This document shows positions 33,794-45,432 of a DNA stretch of 64,000 bases, in pieces. Position 1 is the first letter of the stretch. Each line of letters begins with the position of its first letter. The position numbers were made by a program, and so were the translations under genes. This stretch comes from Pseudeuparius sepicola. Lineage: Eukaryota; Arthropoda; Insecta; Coleoptera; Anthribidae. The stretch lies in assembly GCA_963920635.1 (NCBI GenBank), contig OY987299.1:125613373-125677372 (forward strand), in the 5' to 3' direction. Under the pieces are notes generated by a model that saw only the letters and a program-made list of their open reading frames with translations, had not been told where the DNA came from and ran no database searches.

Positions 33794-36310
33794 GGCCGCA
33801 GTGGCGATGGCGATGTTCGGAGCATTGCTTACTATTTAGACTGCATGTTTTCCTGCCTTCGATCGACCTTGAATCGAGGTCGAGGCAGACTGCACGCACA
33901 TGTCTTTATCGATAAACACCGCTGATGGCCAAGAACTGGACAAAAATTCGCATTCAAGATATTGCTCCTAAATTAGCTTTATTAGTGTAATTTACTAATT
34001 GCCCGAATTTCTAGGGCTAGGGAAACCCCTAGTACTACGGAAACCCGTAGTACTTGAGCGAATGCTATCCTAGTTCCTAGGAAAAAGTCGACCCTAACCA
34101 CAAATTTCAACGAAAACAAAATAATAGTAATTGCCTCCCCCCCGCACAATCGCATTCAGTTGCTTCTGGGGTACTCCTAGTTTGGAGTTTTGTGAGGGTA
34201 AGAATTATGATCATTATCATATTAATACTAGTGTTTTGGTTTTGACCCTTCTCCCAGCTAAGCTAATCCAAAAACTATACAACATTTCATTCATACATTT
34301 TTCACTATACCTACCTATAATGGTAGGTAATAATATATCTGTTTACTAGTTTTTATATCGATAGCAAGGGGAGGTATAGGCACCGAAAAAGACTTTTCTC
34401 GATCCATTTTAAACAGAAATCCGCTTGATCAGTGATCCCAATCTTTCCAAATAAAATCTCCGGCGCCCAAAATAAGCCTGCTCGAGTTTTTTCCCGATTT
34501 CTCTTTGATGCCGCCATCTCCTCCCCTCCGTTTTTCAATCCCCAAACTTACTTTCGATCGAGAGAGTTTTTCTTCTCGTGTGGCCGCAGTTGAAAGCCAA
34601 CCTGTATAGACTTCTCCGAAGATGGCATTAAATGCTGATTGCTATTTCTGTAGAAAAACATTCCGATTTTAAGGAGGCTTGTGAGTCGATAGAATAAAAT
34701 GCCTTACTTCATGCAGAAATTACAAATTTTACCGAAATGTAATGTCGACAAAAGCGACAATCCTGTCAACTGTTTATTATAGGGTATCTACTTGACGAAA
34801 TTTTACAAACTTGATAAAGCAATTCGTGAACCCTATGATCATTTCTAAAAATAATATTTACCTAATTAGCAAGTATTTAAACTTTCTTCGAAATTTGTCG
34901 GGAAAGCACTTATATGACATCACAAGTGTTTTAAAAAGGCAATTTGGCAACATGGCGATACCACTGAAGTGTTCTGAGACATAACCTTATTCTGCGGTGA
35001 AAGTTGCAAGTACAGTTGAAATTTCAAAATTCTAACCTCAGACCCCCAGCCTTATCGGATTGCCCTTTCACGTAATCCTTGTCCATAATAATTTACCTAC
35101 ACTACACAAACAATATAATATAAATAAGAATAACACTATAATAAATCACACAAATAGGTATTTACTAATGTTTTGACTGAGCGACATTCGGAATGACAGT
35201 TAGCATGACGGGACGTCGAGGGTAGCGGCTTGGGTGGGCGGGCGGCGTTGCCACATACGCGAATATATCCGCATTATTGAAGTCTGAATATTTATCGTAT
35301 TATGTTCCATATGCACATAATGTAACCAAAGTGTCACGTGACAGAGATGAAGGATAGAGTTTCCAGCATGTGCAGCATAATGAGACACCATTTTGCTACC
35401 TATAGAGGACTCAATGCACGTAACACAGTCGTAATAGAAAAAAAGTATTTATGTGACAACATTTTGGTGTGCAATTTGCATTAGTTAGAGCTCAAAGGTT
35501 GCAATACATTAAATAATACATATTCATAGGCAAGCTAGAGATATTTGAATAGAAAAGTACAGTTTGCTTTTGTTCCAAGAATTATTGCAAATGGGCATCG
35601 GCAACATCGCAATGCCATTTCTCTTGACATGCACAGAGGTTGCCACGTTTGGCGTTCTAGACAATAAAACGACGAAATTGTAGATTTCAGCCTGAAAAAA
35701 ATTGTGCAAATTTCTTTTTAATTATCATAAATAGATAAGGGTTAAAAGTCATTGTGTCATTTATTACGTGTTATATTGGTGCATCTACTGTAAACTGAGT
35801 GCAATTTTAGAGCAACTAAAAATATTGTCAAGCACCTTATTGTTCTATCCAGATACATAAGAGCAAACACACAGCTACGTTGTTTCTATTTGTATCTATA
35901 AGTTTTTGCTTTTTGCGTAACCTCACACAAGGCTAGCATTTGAGACCTATCGCAAACAAAATACATTGTTGCTTATCAATGAACTGAGGAAGAGTATTTT
36001 CCAGCAGCCGACAGAATGCTTCATTATCTACTTCAAACGATAACGAAATACACACACAAGTGTGCTCTCAGAATCGTCAACACATCTTTTATAATGCTTT
36101 GTAATTCCGAGTGGTGAGTGACCGTCTTTTGGCTTGTATCAGCACTTGGTAATTAGAAGTTTGTTAGATTAACAGTAGCATTCAAATATATTTGTCGCGA
36201 ACATAACGTGCGTTGCTTGTGTTAAAACTGCAAATTTGGTCAGTACTTGTAAAAGTTATTGATGGTTTTGTGCTTATAAATAAAAACAAAATTGAAAAAA
36301 AAAACACAAA
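33794..36310. other. Largely unique non-coding sequence, no gene seen
   Basis: Includes a short inverted CTAGG/CCTAGTACTACGG-rich patch at about 34015-34080, and a loose hairpin at about 33855-33890 with GACCTTGAATCGAGGTC at its centre. The frames at 34131-34538, 35200-35391 and 35524-35709 have no recognisable similarity. Confidence 0.35.
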
Positions 36311-37110
36311 AATATTGATTTTTCTCGCTTATTTTGAGCCCTACAAAAAAAGCGTAAGAAACAAAAATGTTGCAATTTTGGACAGCTAAGTGGTGCTGCA
36401 AAAGAAATCGGTATGCATGGCCAACTTGTCGCGCAATATTTAAAGAAACCTGAAATTGGGCAAAACTATTAATAGCCGTGGAATGTTTATTTTAAGAGAC
36501 AGAGGAAAACTTTTATATTGAAAATTGATGGCACTGAGAAGCTTTATCCATCCACGAAGTCAGGTACTTTCAGCAAATTACACAGGGTCTTCGGCTCTCT
36601 TGAGACCACGAAAATTTTTGTCGATTTAAAGTTTTTTAGTACACCGCGAAAAGTTGGGCATGGAGGCCCGTTCCTTTTTTAAAGTCGCCTCGCTGACTAA
36701 AATTGACATATTTTGTTTTCTTACGTATTTTCTGTGCGCCCTAAAATAAGCGAGAAAATCGCTTAATAAGAAATAAACAAAAAAATTTTCATAACCTTAA
36801 GGGAGCCGAAGACCCTGTGTAATTTGCTGAAACTATCTGACTACGTGGATGGATAAAGCTTCTCAGTGCCATCAATTTTCAATATAAAAGTTTTCCTCTG
36901 TCTCTTAAAATAAACATTCCACGGCTATTAATAGTTTTGCTCAATTTGAGGTTTTTTTAATATCGCGCGACAAGTTGGCCATGGATGCCGATTTCTTTTG
37001 CGGCAGCACTTAGCTGTCCAAAATTGCAACGTTATTGTTTCTTACGCTTTTTTTGTAGGGCGCAAAATAAGCGAGAAAATCGCGGTGGTAGATCTAAAAA
37101 AATCATCCTG
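36311..37110. mobile_element. Palindromic element with ~370-bp arms
   Basis: The left arm from about 36311 (TTTTCTCGCTTATTTTG) is repeated inverted up to about 37083 (CAAAATAAGCGAGAAAA). The right side extends to ATCATCCTG at 37110, a decayed version of the CACCCTG end, and the left counterpart of that tip is missing. The arms include GGATAAAGCTTCTCAGTGCC and its complement. No transposase is recognised. Confidence 0.75.
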
Positions 37111-37313
37111 TATATTCTATATACGCAGTTTTAACACATAAATGAACCAAAACAGGTGTTATGTTATTAACAAACCTTTGTGTAGTGTCAGTTATGCCCC
37201 CTTATATTTATTATTTATCTGAGGATTATGCCTAATTTATTACTTGATGCGATGACAAAAAGTTTAAAGCAAGAATATATGTAAATTTTAATTTATATCA
37301 ACATTTAAAAGTA
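37111..37313. other. AT-rich spacer
   Basis: No gene or repeat identified. Confidence 0.3.
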
Positions 37314-37973
37314 CAGGGTGGCTCATTATAAATTGACACCCCCCTTAACTTGTTAGTTTTTGAGGTTAGAAAAAAAGTTTTTTTTACAATAGTTTTAGAT
37401 ACTAACACAAAGTTTTTTGTGGCGCTATTGGACCTTATACAGTGTGTTCTAGAAAGCCGTGGCAGATATAACTTATGTTTTTTAAATGGAACACCTTGTA
37501 TATTACTCCTTGGGTCATAGGTTGCCATGAAGACAAATGCCACATTACCTATAGTAATAATTATTGACAGTTTGCAAGTATATTCACGCTTTGGAAAACA
37601 AAATGGGCTATTTTAAGAATTCAGAGAAAAATGAGAAATGAGAAATTTTAAATAGTAACATTATAGTTTAATAAACTTGTCGTTTTCAATAAAAATTAAA
37701 TTTCAAACAATAAATCTGATGAAGTTTATTAACTGTGTTAGTATTTAAAATTTCTCATTTCTCTCAATTTCCCTTATATGTTTCTCTGAAATCTTAAAAT
37801 AGCCCATTTTGTTTTCCAAAGCGTGAATATACTTGCAAACTGTCAATAATTATTAGGTACTATAATTTGGCATTTGTCTTCCATGGCAACCTATATGACT
37901 CAAGGAGTAATCCCTCACTAAAAATGCTCAGTTCTGTACGAACGGTTGGAGCGAACATATATATATATATATA

Positions 37974-38647
37974 TATAGTCCAAAGCACGAAAGAAAACAT
38001 TTTTCTAAAGAATGCCGGCAGCGTTGCGAGATTTCCTATACAAGTAGTCGTTATTTATTGGCGAATACAAGTTTTATCATATTGAAGCCGAATTTCTGAA
38101 CTCTGTTATACCGAAAAAATAAAGCTCGCATCACGGGACCACTTACCCATTTTTGTTTACATCGTCGCGTCTATCATCGCCTTTGAAATACGGCAACACA
38201 GCACTTCTGCGAAGGAGTCGGCTGACAAAAGCAGTTAGCCAACGCGTTTTGTGCCTGTTTCTATAGTACGTAAAGTTAACTGCGTATTTGGGCTACCATA
38301 CAGACCTCATTTTTTAGGCCGCTGGCAAGTTTTTCCGCCGGCTCAGAGAGCTCAGTGGCGTTTCGTATGTTCGGGAGTTAACGTGTGCAAAATGAGTAAA
38401 CAGGGAAGAACGTTGCATTCTCAGGCACGAGAAATAATTGCCAATGTTATAAGGGTTTGCCTTCCTCCATAGTCTAAGGCGACACCGTTAAGAATAATAT
38501 TAACAATAAATTAAATAACAATTATATGAAAATTAAGTCAGTGAGTTACACAAAATTGAGCTACGCCCCTGAACTGTGACTAATTCTATAATATTGGCGA
38601 GTTCTTCCCCCTTACGTCGCACACATTCTGCCGTAAGAAGGACTATA
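37974..38647 (+). mobile_element. TATAGTCC element, copy 2
   Basis: Same family and orientation as 27671-28398, slightly shorter: it lacks about 40 bp present in copies 1 and 3 around ATTTATTTTTAACGCGG. It is inserted in an AT repeat within the right arm of a palindromic element and has no duplicated flank, unlike the other two copies. Confidence 0.9.
38392..38472 (+). pseudogene. Truncated transposase start, copy 2
   Basis: ATG then SKQGRTLHSQAREIIANVIR, VCLPP and a stop. Same 26-codon remnant as copies 1 and 3. Here the block SQAREIIANVI is closest to the SxxxREII.NV opening expected of the family. Confidence 0.6.
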
Positions 38648-38889
38648 ACATATATACTTCGTTGGAATCAGAAAAATGCGTAGAATTCAATAATCCAAAA
38701 ATATACAAGGTTTTCCATTTAGAAAATCATAAGTTATGTCTGGCACGAGTTTCTAGAACACACTGTATAAGGTCCAATAGCGCCACAAAAAACTTTGTAT
38801 TAGTATCTAAAACTTTTGTAAAAAAACTTTTTTCTTACTTCAAAAACTAACATGTTGAGGGGGGTGTCAATTTATAGTGAGCCACCCTG

Positions 38890-39829
38890 TACATAAAATC
38901 TTTATGTCGTGTTTCTGATTTAGAGCGTATTTTCGTGAACAGAACCCTGCAAAATCTTTTTAGGATTATCCCAAAACCCCTGTCGTTTACGCGAGGCGGG
39001 AGGTCTCGTTTTGTTCTTTGCGGATTGTTTTGTAGCATTGTCGAAGGTTAGTGTAATAAATACGAGTTAAGACAGAAGACAGATTTCCAAAAACATCCGT
39101 TTTCGCTATTGTCTATTGTCTACTTATTGCCAAAAAATTGGTACTCCACTGTACTTTTACTGGAATTCAGAAAACGTGTACCTACCACTCACGAACCATA
39201 AAATATTAAAATATATCCAGAAACCGTAAGCGGCCTTTTCAAACTTATTTGGGAATATGTGCATTGTGTAGACTGTTTTGAATTTATAATCGATTATTCC
39301 GTCGAAATACTTATACAAACAAACGAGTGTGTTCGAAAATGAGAATGTTTATTTACTATATCTATATAAGATTGTGTGACGAGCATAGCGCAACACACTT
39401 CCATGTCCGAAACCGCCGATAAATATTTATTTAAATTCATTATATGCGCCCATAATAAAAATTAACATGTGTACCTATTATAGCGCGAATTTCGTGATAT
39501 GCCTACCGCAGAATAGGCCAAGCACCCAATAATGCCAAGTTTCGCACCGTGGCCGCTTCCCTTATCTGAACATTATACATTATAATAGGTAATGTGGCGT
39601 CGCCCACGTTTGTTTCACACATGATTTCCGCGGCCGGCGGTAGCCTACTTGATAAAGCGGCAGGAAATAGGGACATTAAGATAAGTCTTCGTGCCTTGCC
39701 GTTCGATAGCGTAAAACAGGTTGTAAGTTATGCGTAATTCGAATGTTAAACGTGACCGACAAGGCGGCCGCGCGTTCAGGTTCACGTTCCATTGCAAGCA
39801 ATGCGCCACTTGTAAAAATGTGCCTAGGA
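38890..39829. other. Mostly unique sequence, some GC-rich patches
   Basis: Two patches might be conserved non-coding sequence: about 38990-39030, and about 39390-39480 with TTTATTTAAATTCATTATAT next to GCGCCCATAATAAAAATTAA. GC-rich sequence at about 39600-39830 continues beyond the hAT insertion. No frame looks coding. Confidence 0.3.
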
Positions 39830-40957
39830 CACGGGCGTAGCCAGGATTTAATTTGGGGGGGGGGTTTAGTTTGAGAAGTAAATAAAACAACAAAAATATA
39901 CTTACATGAAATTTAATATCTATATATTCATCCGAAAAACTACGACATATTTATAAAGTTCTTAACTTTAAATGAAATGGATAAATTAATTTCGTTCCTC
40001 TGCGCTAAATCTAAAACCATTAAAGAAGAAATCTTCGGCTTTTTCTTTTAAATATATCCACTACTTCATCTGCATGAATTTCTGTTCCATAGTGAATGTT
40101 CATTAACCATTAAGTCTGTTTTCACTTGTAGTGTTTCGTAAATAGTTTTTTAGTCTCCTTAGGCTCGAGAAAGACCTTTCTGGGGTAGCAGTGGATACAG
40201 GAATTGTAGCCAAGATTTGTAGTAATGTGTAAATATTAGGATAAAGGTTTTTATCGCACATATCTAGGCATTCCAAACTAGATTTCGGGGTAGGCAGTCT
40301 TCTTATCAGCATGCAAGGTAGCTAAAGCTTTGATAGCTAAATCCAAATTTGTTTCTTTATTAGAAACCCCTTGACCTTGACTACACCACTTTTTCCAGTA
40401 GTCCATACCTTTAGGTTTATCACCCTTCCTTTTTTTCCCCTCCATTTTTCGACAGTAATAATGATTCACGTATCTATCCTTAACAAGGTCATCGAATAAC
40501 AGTGCACTAAAATTACTCACTTACACGGTACACTTAATTCTCTTCACTATTCGTTCACCACTTTTCACTTTTATTCGCTTCGAGTTCGCATGGAACAATA
40601 CTGCCGTAAGCGCGGTCACGCGCCGCGGCGCCGCTTATATAGCAGCCCAGTAGCCGTCCAGAAACTTCCACGAACTTCCACAAAGTTCCGCTCATTTCGA
40701 CCTAGGGGCGTGGCGAATAATCGAGAAACAACGCAAAGTGTCCCTACAATACAAAATAGTTCGGCTGCAACTGCGTCTGCCTCTCGTCAAAAGATGGCAC
40801 TAGGCGCTACTATTAGTACATAATATATTCAAACGTAATAATAATTTAACTCTTCACTCCTCGTATTTTTTCGGTATAATATTAGGTAATATTTTGCTTA
40901 TTTCGGGGGGGGGGGGGTTTGAACCCCCGAAACCCCCCCCCCTTGGCTACGCCCGTG
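39830..40957 (-). mobile_element. hAT element, deletion derivative, copy 2
   Basis: The ends are CACGGGCGTAGCCAGG at 39830 and CCTTGGCTACGCCCGTG finishing at 40957. Perfect 8-bp duplications GCCTAGGA flank it at 39822-39829 and 40958-40965. G/C homopolymer runs lie near both ends, as in copy 1. On the minus strand it has a 5' GC-rich leader (about 40560-40790), an N-terminal coding piece, and then the same C-terminal domain as copy 1. The BED/DDE core is deleted. Confidence 0.95.
39940..40445 (-). pseudogene. hAT transposase: N-terminal piece joined to C-terminal domain
   Basis: On the minus strand the ATG at 40443-40445 opens MEGKKRKGDKPKGMDYWKKW, then an SNKETNLDLAIKALATLHAD stretch that runs into the deletion joint near 40300. 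After the joint the dimerisation domain continues in a different frame (LPTPKSSLECLDMCDKN, STATPERSFSSLRRLK, NTTSENRLNG) and is cut by a stop after NG. An 8-bp loss relative to copy 1 removed GLAL-encoding bases and created that stop. The homologous tail goes on to about 39940. A remnant; the N-terminal piece shows how the family's protein begins. Confidence 0.8.
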
Positions 40958-40965
40958 GCCTAGGA

Positions 40966-42117
40966 ACATGAATAACCGACACTAACCTTCGTGGACAAAG
41001 TTGCCGCGTATTTTCAAATTTTTGTTATAAAATATTTTGGGAAGAAAATATTTTTTAAATATCCCGTACCAGAAAAGTCTAGAGAATACTATAAGCCGGA
41101 TCACTCCTTTGAAGTCGTCGAAAAGCCGCCGATTTTTTCCGACCGGTCGTAAATTAATGTCAGCTCGCCACTCCGTTATTTACGAGGGTGGACTATCCAA
41201 AACACCGTAAAGCCGGTAAATAAAAATGCAGGTATAGGGTAAGTAAAAATATACATAAGTGTGTACCTAGGAGCAAACAAAATTATTTACATAGATTACA
41301 AGTTTTGCAAAATTGTACGTTTTGTCTTTGGGTTTTTAATTCCCTATTCGCAAATTTAAGTGTGTAGTAAATACGAACTCGCGCGTATGATATGCTGAAA
41401 AATGTTATGTTGTTTGTTGTGAAAAGTATGTGCATTTATTGTAATGGTATAATTTCCTCTTATTGTCACAGTTTTATAATTATATACTAATAAAAATTGT
41501 CTGCCAAATGTTAGGTTAAATCGGTGTTTAGGTACGTTTCTTGAAAATCTTTGAAAATACTTAATTTATTTCCATCACACAGAAAGTAATAATGTTTACA
41601 TGGTTCATTTTTTATTATTTTTAATAAAAAAGTGGACTAGCTATTCTACATTCGACTAAGCGTTTTGTTTTCAAAGCCTACTAAGCCCGTGTCATAATCG
41701 ATCATTATAATTTATTGCCATAAGTAACTAGATCTTATGTCGACAACAAATATTAGGAATAATGTTTTTTTTTTATAGTAAATAGAGAACAAACTGGCAA
41801 TTGTATGCCACATCAATTATTTAAATAGGACATTATTTTACTTTATACGAAATGCCCAATTAAAGTTGTTTTACAAATATTTTATTGTTTTAGGTTTCAG
41901 CCCATTTTCAAAAAAATTTAACAAATTTAGCTATTACAAATTTTTGGAAAAAAATTGGCGAAACAATACTTCGTCTTTTTATTGGCTGCATTTTTCCAAA
42001 GCTTGGATTCAATCGTTTAAGAAGCTCCAGCACTTTTCAAAGATCGATCAAATTCGATATCATCGAACATCTTGAATATTATCCAATATCCAATAAAGTT
42101 GTGCTCGGCTTTATAGT
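40966..42117. other. AT-rich unique sequence, no gene seen
   Basis: 40980-41220 is GC-richer (CCGACCGGTCGTAAATTAAT). The remainder is AT-rich with short chance frames. Confidence 0.3.
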
Positions 42118-42741
42118 GGCAAAAAAAATTCCAAACAGAATGATCAAAAGATCACACTCGAACTCCTGGTACGAATTGCGCTATAGGGTGGTTTCCTAAT
42201 AACTTTTTAGAGCAAAATGATCCTAATAAAAGTTGTAGGAAATCTAAGTATTACAAAAAAAATGATCTTTATAAAAATCTTAGAGGATGAACTTCTGATC
42301 AACTTTTTCTTATAACATTTTTTTGTGTCTCTAATACTTAATGATTTACAGAGCCTTATATTTTTTAAATACTTTTTGTCATATAATGCCCTGTATTAGA
42401 GTATTAGTATTAGAGGCACAAAAAAAATTATAATAAATAGCTGACCAGAAGTTTATCCTCTAAAAGACCACCCCTGCAGAGTGTGGAATTTTTGTCATAT
42501 AAGTAATGCACTGTAACTCGTTAGGTATTATGTATTAGGGATACAATAAAACTTATGAGAAAAAGTTGTTCATACTTTGATCCCCTACAACTTTTATTAG
42601 GGTCATTTCGCTCTAAAAAATGTTTAGGAAACCACCCTATAGTGCAATTCGTACCAGGAGTTTGAGTGTGATCTTTTGGTTGACACTCAGCAGTCCCCAA
42701 GCAACCCTGAAAAAATCATCTTGTTTGGATTTTTTTTTGCA
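42118..42741. mobile_element. Palindromic element with ~250-bp arms
   Basis: The outer arms GCAAAAAAAATTCCAAACA (about 42118) and its complement (to 42741) enclose better-matched inner arms from TCAAAAGATCACACTCGAAC (42143) to about 42683. A CTATAGGGTGGTTTCCTAA step at 42182 is repeated inverted near 42645. No coding remnant. Confidence 0.75.
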
Positions 42742-42989
42742 AAATTGGCATGTCAATCTTACCAAATTTGTACTTAAATCGTGTTAGGTTTTTGAAGAAA
42801 CCTTGGCTAGGTAAGTCAAGGTTTGAAGTTATAGCGTAAATATAGTAAATTTAGGATATGGGATATTGAGATCACGATGAATATGATGGTAGTTGATGAT
42901 GTACTAGTTAAAGACACCTGTGATCGATGTATGCTTCGGGTTCTCACTTTGATTTGTTTACATTTTTTTTATTATTCTGTCCGTTTCGA

Positions 42990-43530
42990 ATGCACATAAA
43001 ACCGCAAATACCCGCCGTTTCCCAATTAATTAAAAAAAAAACGTATCGAAGCCCCGCGCCGTGACAGCTGCTTTTTTACATATTCCGAAGCGCACATTAT
43101 CGATCCCCCCGCAGGTGATCGCGTCGGAACGCGCACGGCAACACAAACAGACGTGGGTATCGCCAATTTGCCCGCTAATGCCCATTTGGTATTCGGCTCG
43201 CGGCCCGGCGCGCAATCGACGAAAAATTTTCGTACTCCTAAAACGCCCTAATAGGTCATCGGGCACACCAAAATCGTCTGTAATCGCCGCGCCTGAGGCC
43301 AATAACGAAGACCATTAGACTTCCTGCGAGCCCACGTCGCCGGCATAGACACCATGTGCTCCTAATGCGTTATTTATGCAGATTGGAATTATTACGAGGC
43401 TGGGTTCCGTTCATACTTCATACAAACAGAGCGGGGGCAGGCGTTATGTCACTTGTACGTATGTACCTCTGCTGGAATCCTTATGAATGGGATTCATATG
43501 GCGGCGGATGGCTCAATATTGTATGTGTCT
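42990..43530. promoter_or_regulatory. GC-rich unique island, possible conserved non-coding element
   Basis: The core 43010-43330 is CpG-rich and unique in the window, with ACCGCAAATACCCGCCGTTT near the left edge and a homeodomain-like CCCAATTAATTAA. Frames of about 85-90 residues on both strands overlap exactly, a sign of composition and not of a gene. 43330-43530 is also unique. Regulatory role is inference. Confidence 0.35.
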
Positions 43531-43552
43531 ACACATTGATATTATAGTCCAA

Positions 43553-45297
43553 GATCCCACTGCAAGATTTCTACGTTCATCTGTTTTTTAATCAAAATAC
43601 AGTTTTTATCAATAATTATTATGAATAAGAGGAATATGTTTCGGCAGGGTTGCCTATCAAAATATGGCCGCAAGTATTTTTAATTATTTTTTTCGAACAA
43701 TTTCGTTCACTTGTTTTTAAGAAAAAACATAATTCATTTCGAAGAGAAATATGTAAAGATCTTTAAAAGTTTGGGTTGCCATTGCTCACTTGGCCGCAAC
43801 CTCTTGGCAGCCAGGTCTAAAAGGGTATATTTTTGTAGAATTTATACGTTCATAACGTACCCATCTTAATGATTTAAAGCTATTTTTTTTTCTAAACTCG
43901 ATGGAATACGGTTGCCTATGTAAAAGTGGCCGCAAATAGGGGTTGCCATAACTGTTAAAGGTACACAATAGCGAAAGAGAATTAGCGCACTACACAGTCC
44001 ATCAGACAAGGTCGCAGTGACCCAGTTGTGTATGTCGTTTTAAAACTATTGCGCATGCTCAATTAAGAGCGCAAGCAATATTAGGAATGACTTGAAAATA
44101 GTAAAAAAAAATTTTTTTAGTAGTTAACATTGAAAAAAACGGTTTAATAATTAATAAAAACTATATCTATTACGTTTTAGTCCCATTTATTCAACCTCCG
44201 AATCATCGGAGCTCTCATTTTCATAGGTACCTACAAATATCAAAACCATCATCTTCATTTTCAGAATATTTGTTTATGGAATCACATAGCACATCCTCAA
44301 CTTGCATTGGCGTTGAGTCTCCAACGAACCATGTTGGTTTCAGACAACCATCTAAAATCCAGCCGTTATTTTCCGCACTAAACTTAAGGCAATTCGGCTC
44401 AGTGGCATTTTGCAATTAACAAAGATCGTGCGCAACAATTTTTGTTTTAAAGATTTCCAGCATGGTGGAATATGAGTTGACTCGAATCCTTTAATTTTGT
44501 TCATAAATTTTTCGTTGTTTTTTGTCGTAGCGTACATTTTGTTAAACATCAAAAATCTTGCAGCATTCACACTTTGACAATTGAAAGTAATATCAAAGAA
44601 CACTTTTTAAATGATGTAACACTGAAGTCAAGCACGTTTTTCTTCTCACTACATGACAAAAAAACATTTCTTCATTTTTTAAAATTTTTATTTTACTTTA
44701 ACAAACGTTACTGTTGATTATAAATAAAACAACGTGATGCAGTAGGAGCTTCAAAATAACGTGTATTAAAATACAAATATCGCTGTCTAGTTGACGGTTG
44801 TAAAACGAAGTAGGTACACTGCGTCCTTGTAAAGGACGGTGTAGTGCGCTAATTCTGTTTCGCCATTGTGTACCTTTAACAGTTGGCAACGCCTATTTGC
44901 GGCCACTTTTACATAGGCAACCGTATTCCATCGAGTTTAGAAAAAAAGCTTTAATTTGATATATGATTCATTAAGATACGTTATGAACGTATAAATTCGA
45001 CAAAAATATACCTTTTTAGACCTGGCTGCCAAGAGGTTGCGGCCAAATGAGCAATGGCAACCCAAACTTTTAAAGATCTTTACATATTTCTCTTTGAAAT
45101 GAATTGTGTTTTTTCTTAAAAACAAGTGAACGAAATTGTTCGAAAAAAATAATTAATTTAATTGTAATTAAAAATACTTGCGGCCATATTTTGATAGGCA
45201 ACCCTGCCGAAACATATTCCTCTATTCATAATAATTATTGATACAAATTGCATTTTGATTAAAAAGCAGATGAACGTAGAAATGTTGCAGTGGGATC
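43553..45297 (-). mobile_element. DNA element with ~440-bp terminal inverted repeats and an orphan coding fragment
   Basis: The left arm from GATCCCACTGCAAGATTTCT (43553) to about 43985 is repeated inverted from about 44855 to 45297. The arms contain GGGTTGCCTATCAAAATATG and GGCCGCAA-rich blocks. The interior holds two minus-strand frames that look like a single broken protein. The target duplication is not clear. The superfamily is unassigned; the termini are not CAGGGTG. Confidence 0.8.
44221..44603 (-). pseudogene. Unassigned transposon-borne protein, frameshifted fragment
   Basis: Minus strand. The first part (44603 to about 44405) reads FDITFNCQSVNAARFLMFNK, a lysine-rich middle, then STHIPPCWKSLKQKLLRTIF. 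A one-base shift near 44405 moves the frame, and the second part reads ATEPNCLKFSAENNGWILDG, CLKPTWFVGDSTPMQVEDVL and an acidic end. I recognise the PPCWKSL..K..RT and GW.LDG.L.P.WF.GD layout as resembling the C-terminal segment of orphan insect proteins that sit in repeats, but I cannot name the family. It lies alone between two long arms, so it is probably part of a transposon gene. Confidence 0.5.
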
Positions 45298-45432
45298 TCA
45301 CATTCAGACCACATTCAAGATTCGAATTTAAATAATGGACCTCTCATCTTGACATCGTGAAAACTGACTTTAAAAATTTGCCCATACGCACACACTCCAC
45401 TAAAAATTAAAAAATAATAACAAAAAATAGCA

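Larger units (their letters stand above)
37314..38889. mobile_element. CAGGGTGG palindromic element carrying a nested MITE
   Basis: It starts CAGGGTGGCTCATTATAAAT and ends with the complement at 38889, flanked by TA. The arms are long: the inner part (GACAGTTTGCAAGTATATTC at 37567) meets its complement at about 37828-37848 around an AAATTTCTCATTTCTC-type core. A TATAGTCC element is inserted in the right arm at 37974-38647, beside an (AT)n run at 37957-37976. Removing it restores the palindrome. Confidence 0.85.

Noticed and set aside
43030..43318. Frames of 85-90 codons on both strands
   Set aside because: Mirror-image open frames over the same GC-rich block are typical of low stop density, not of two genes.
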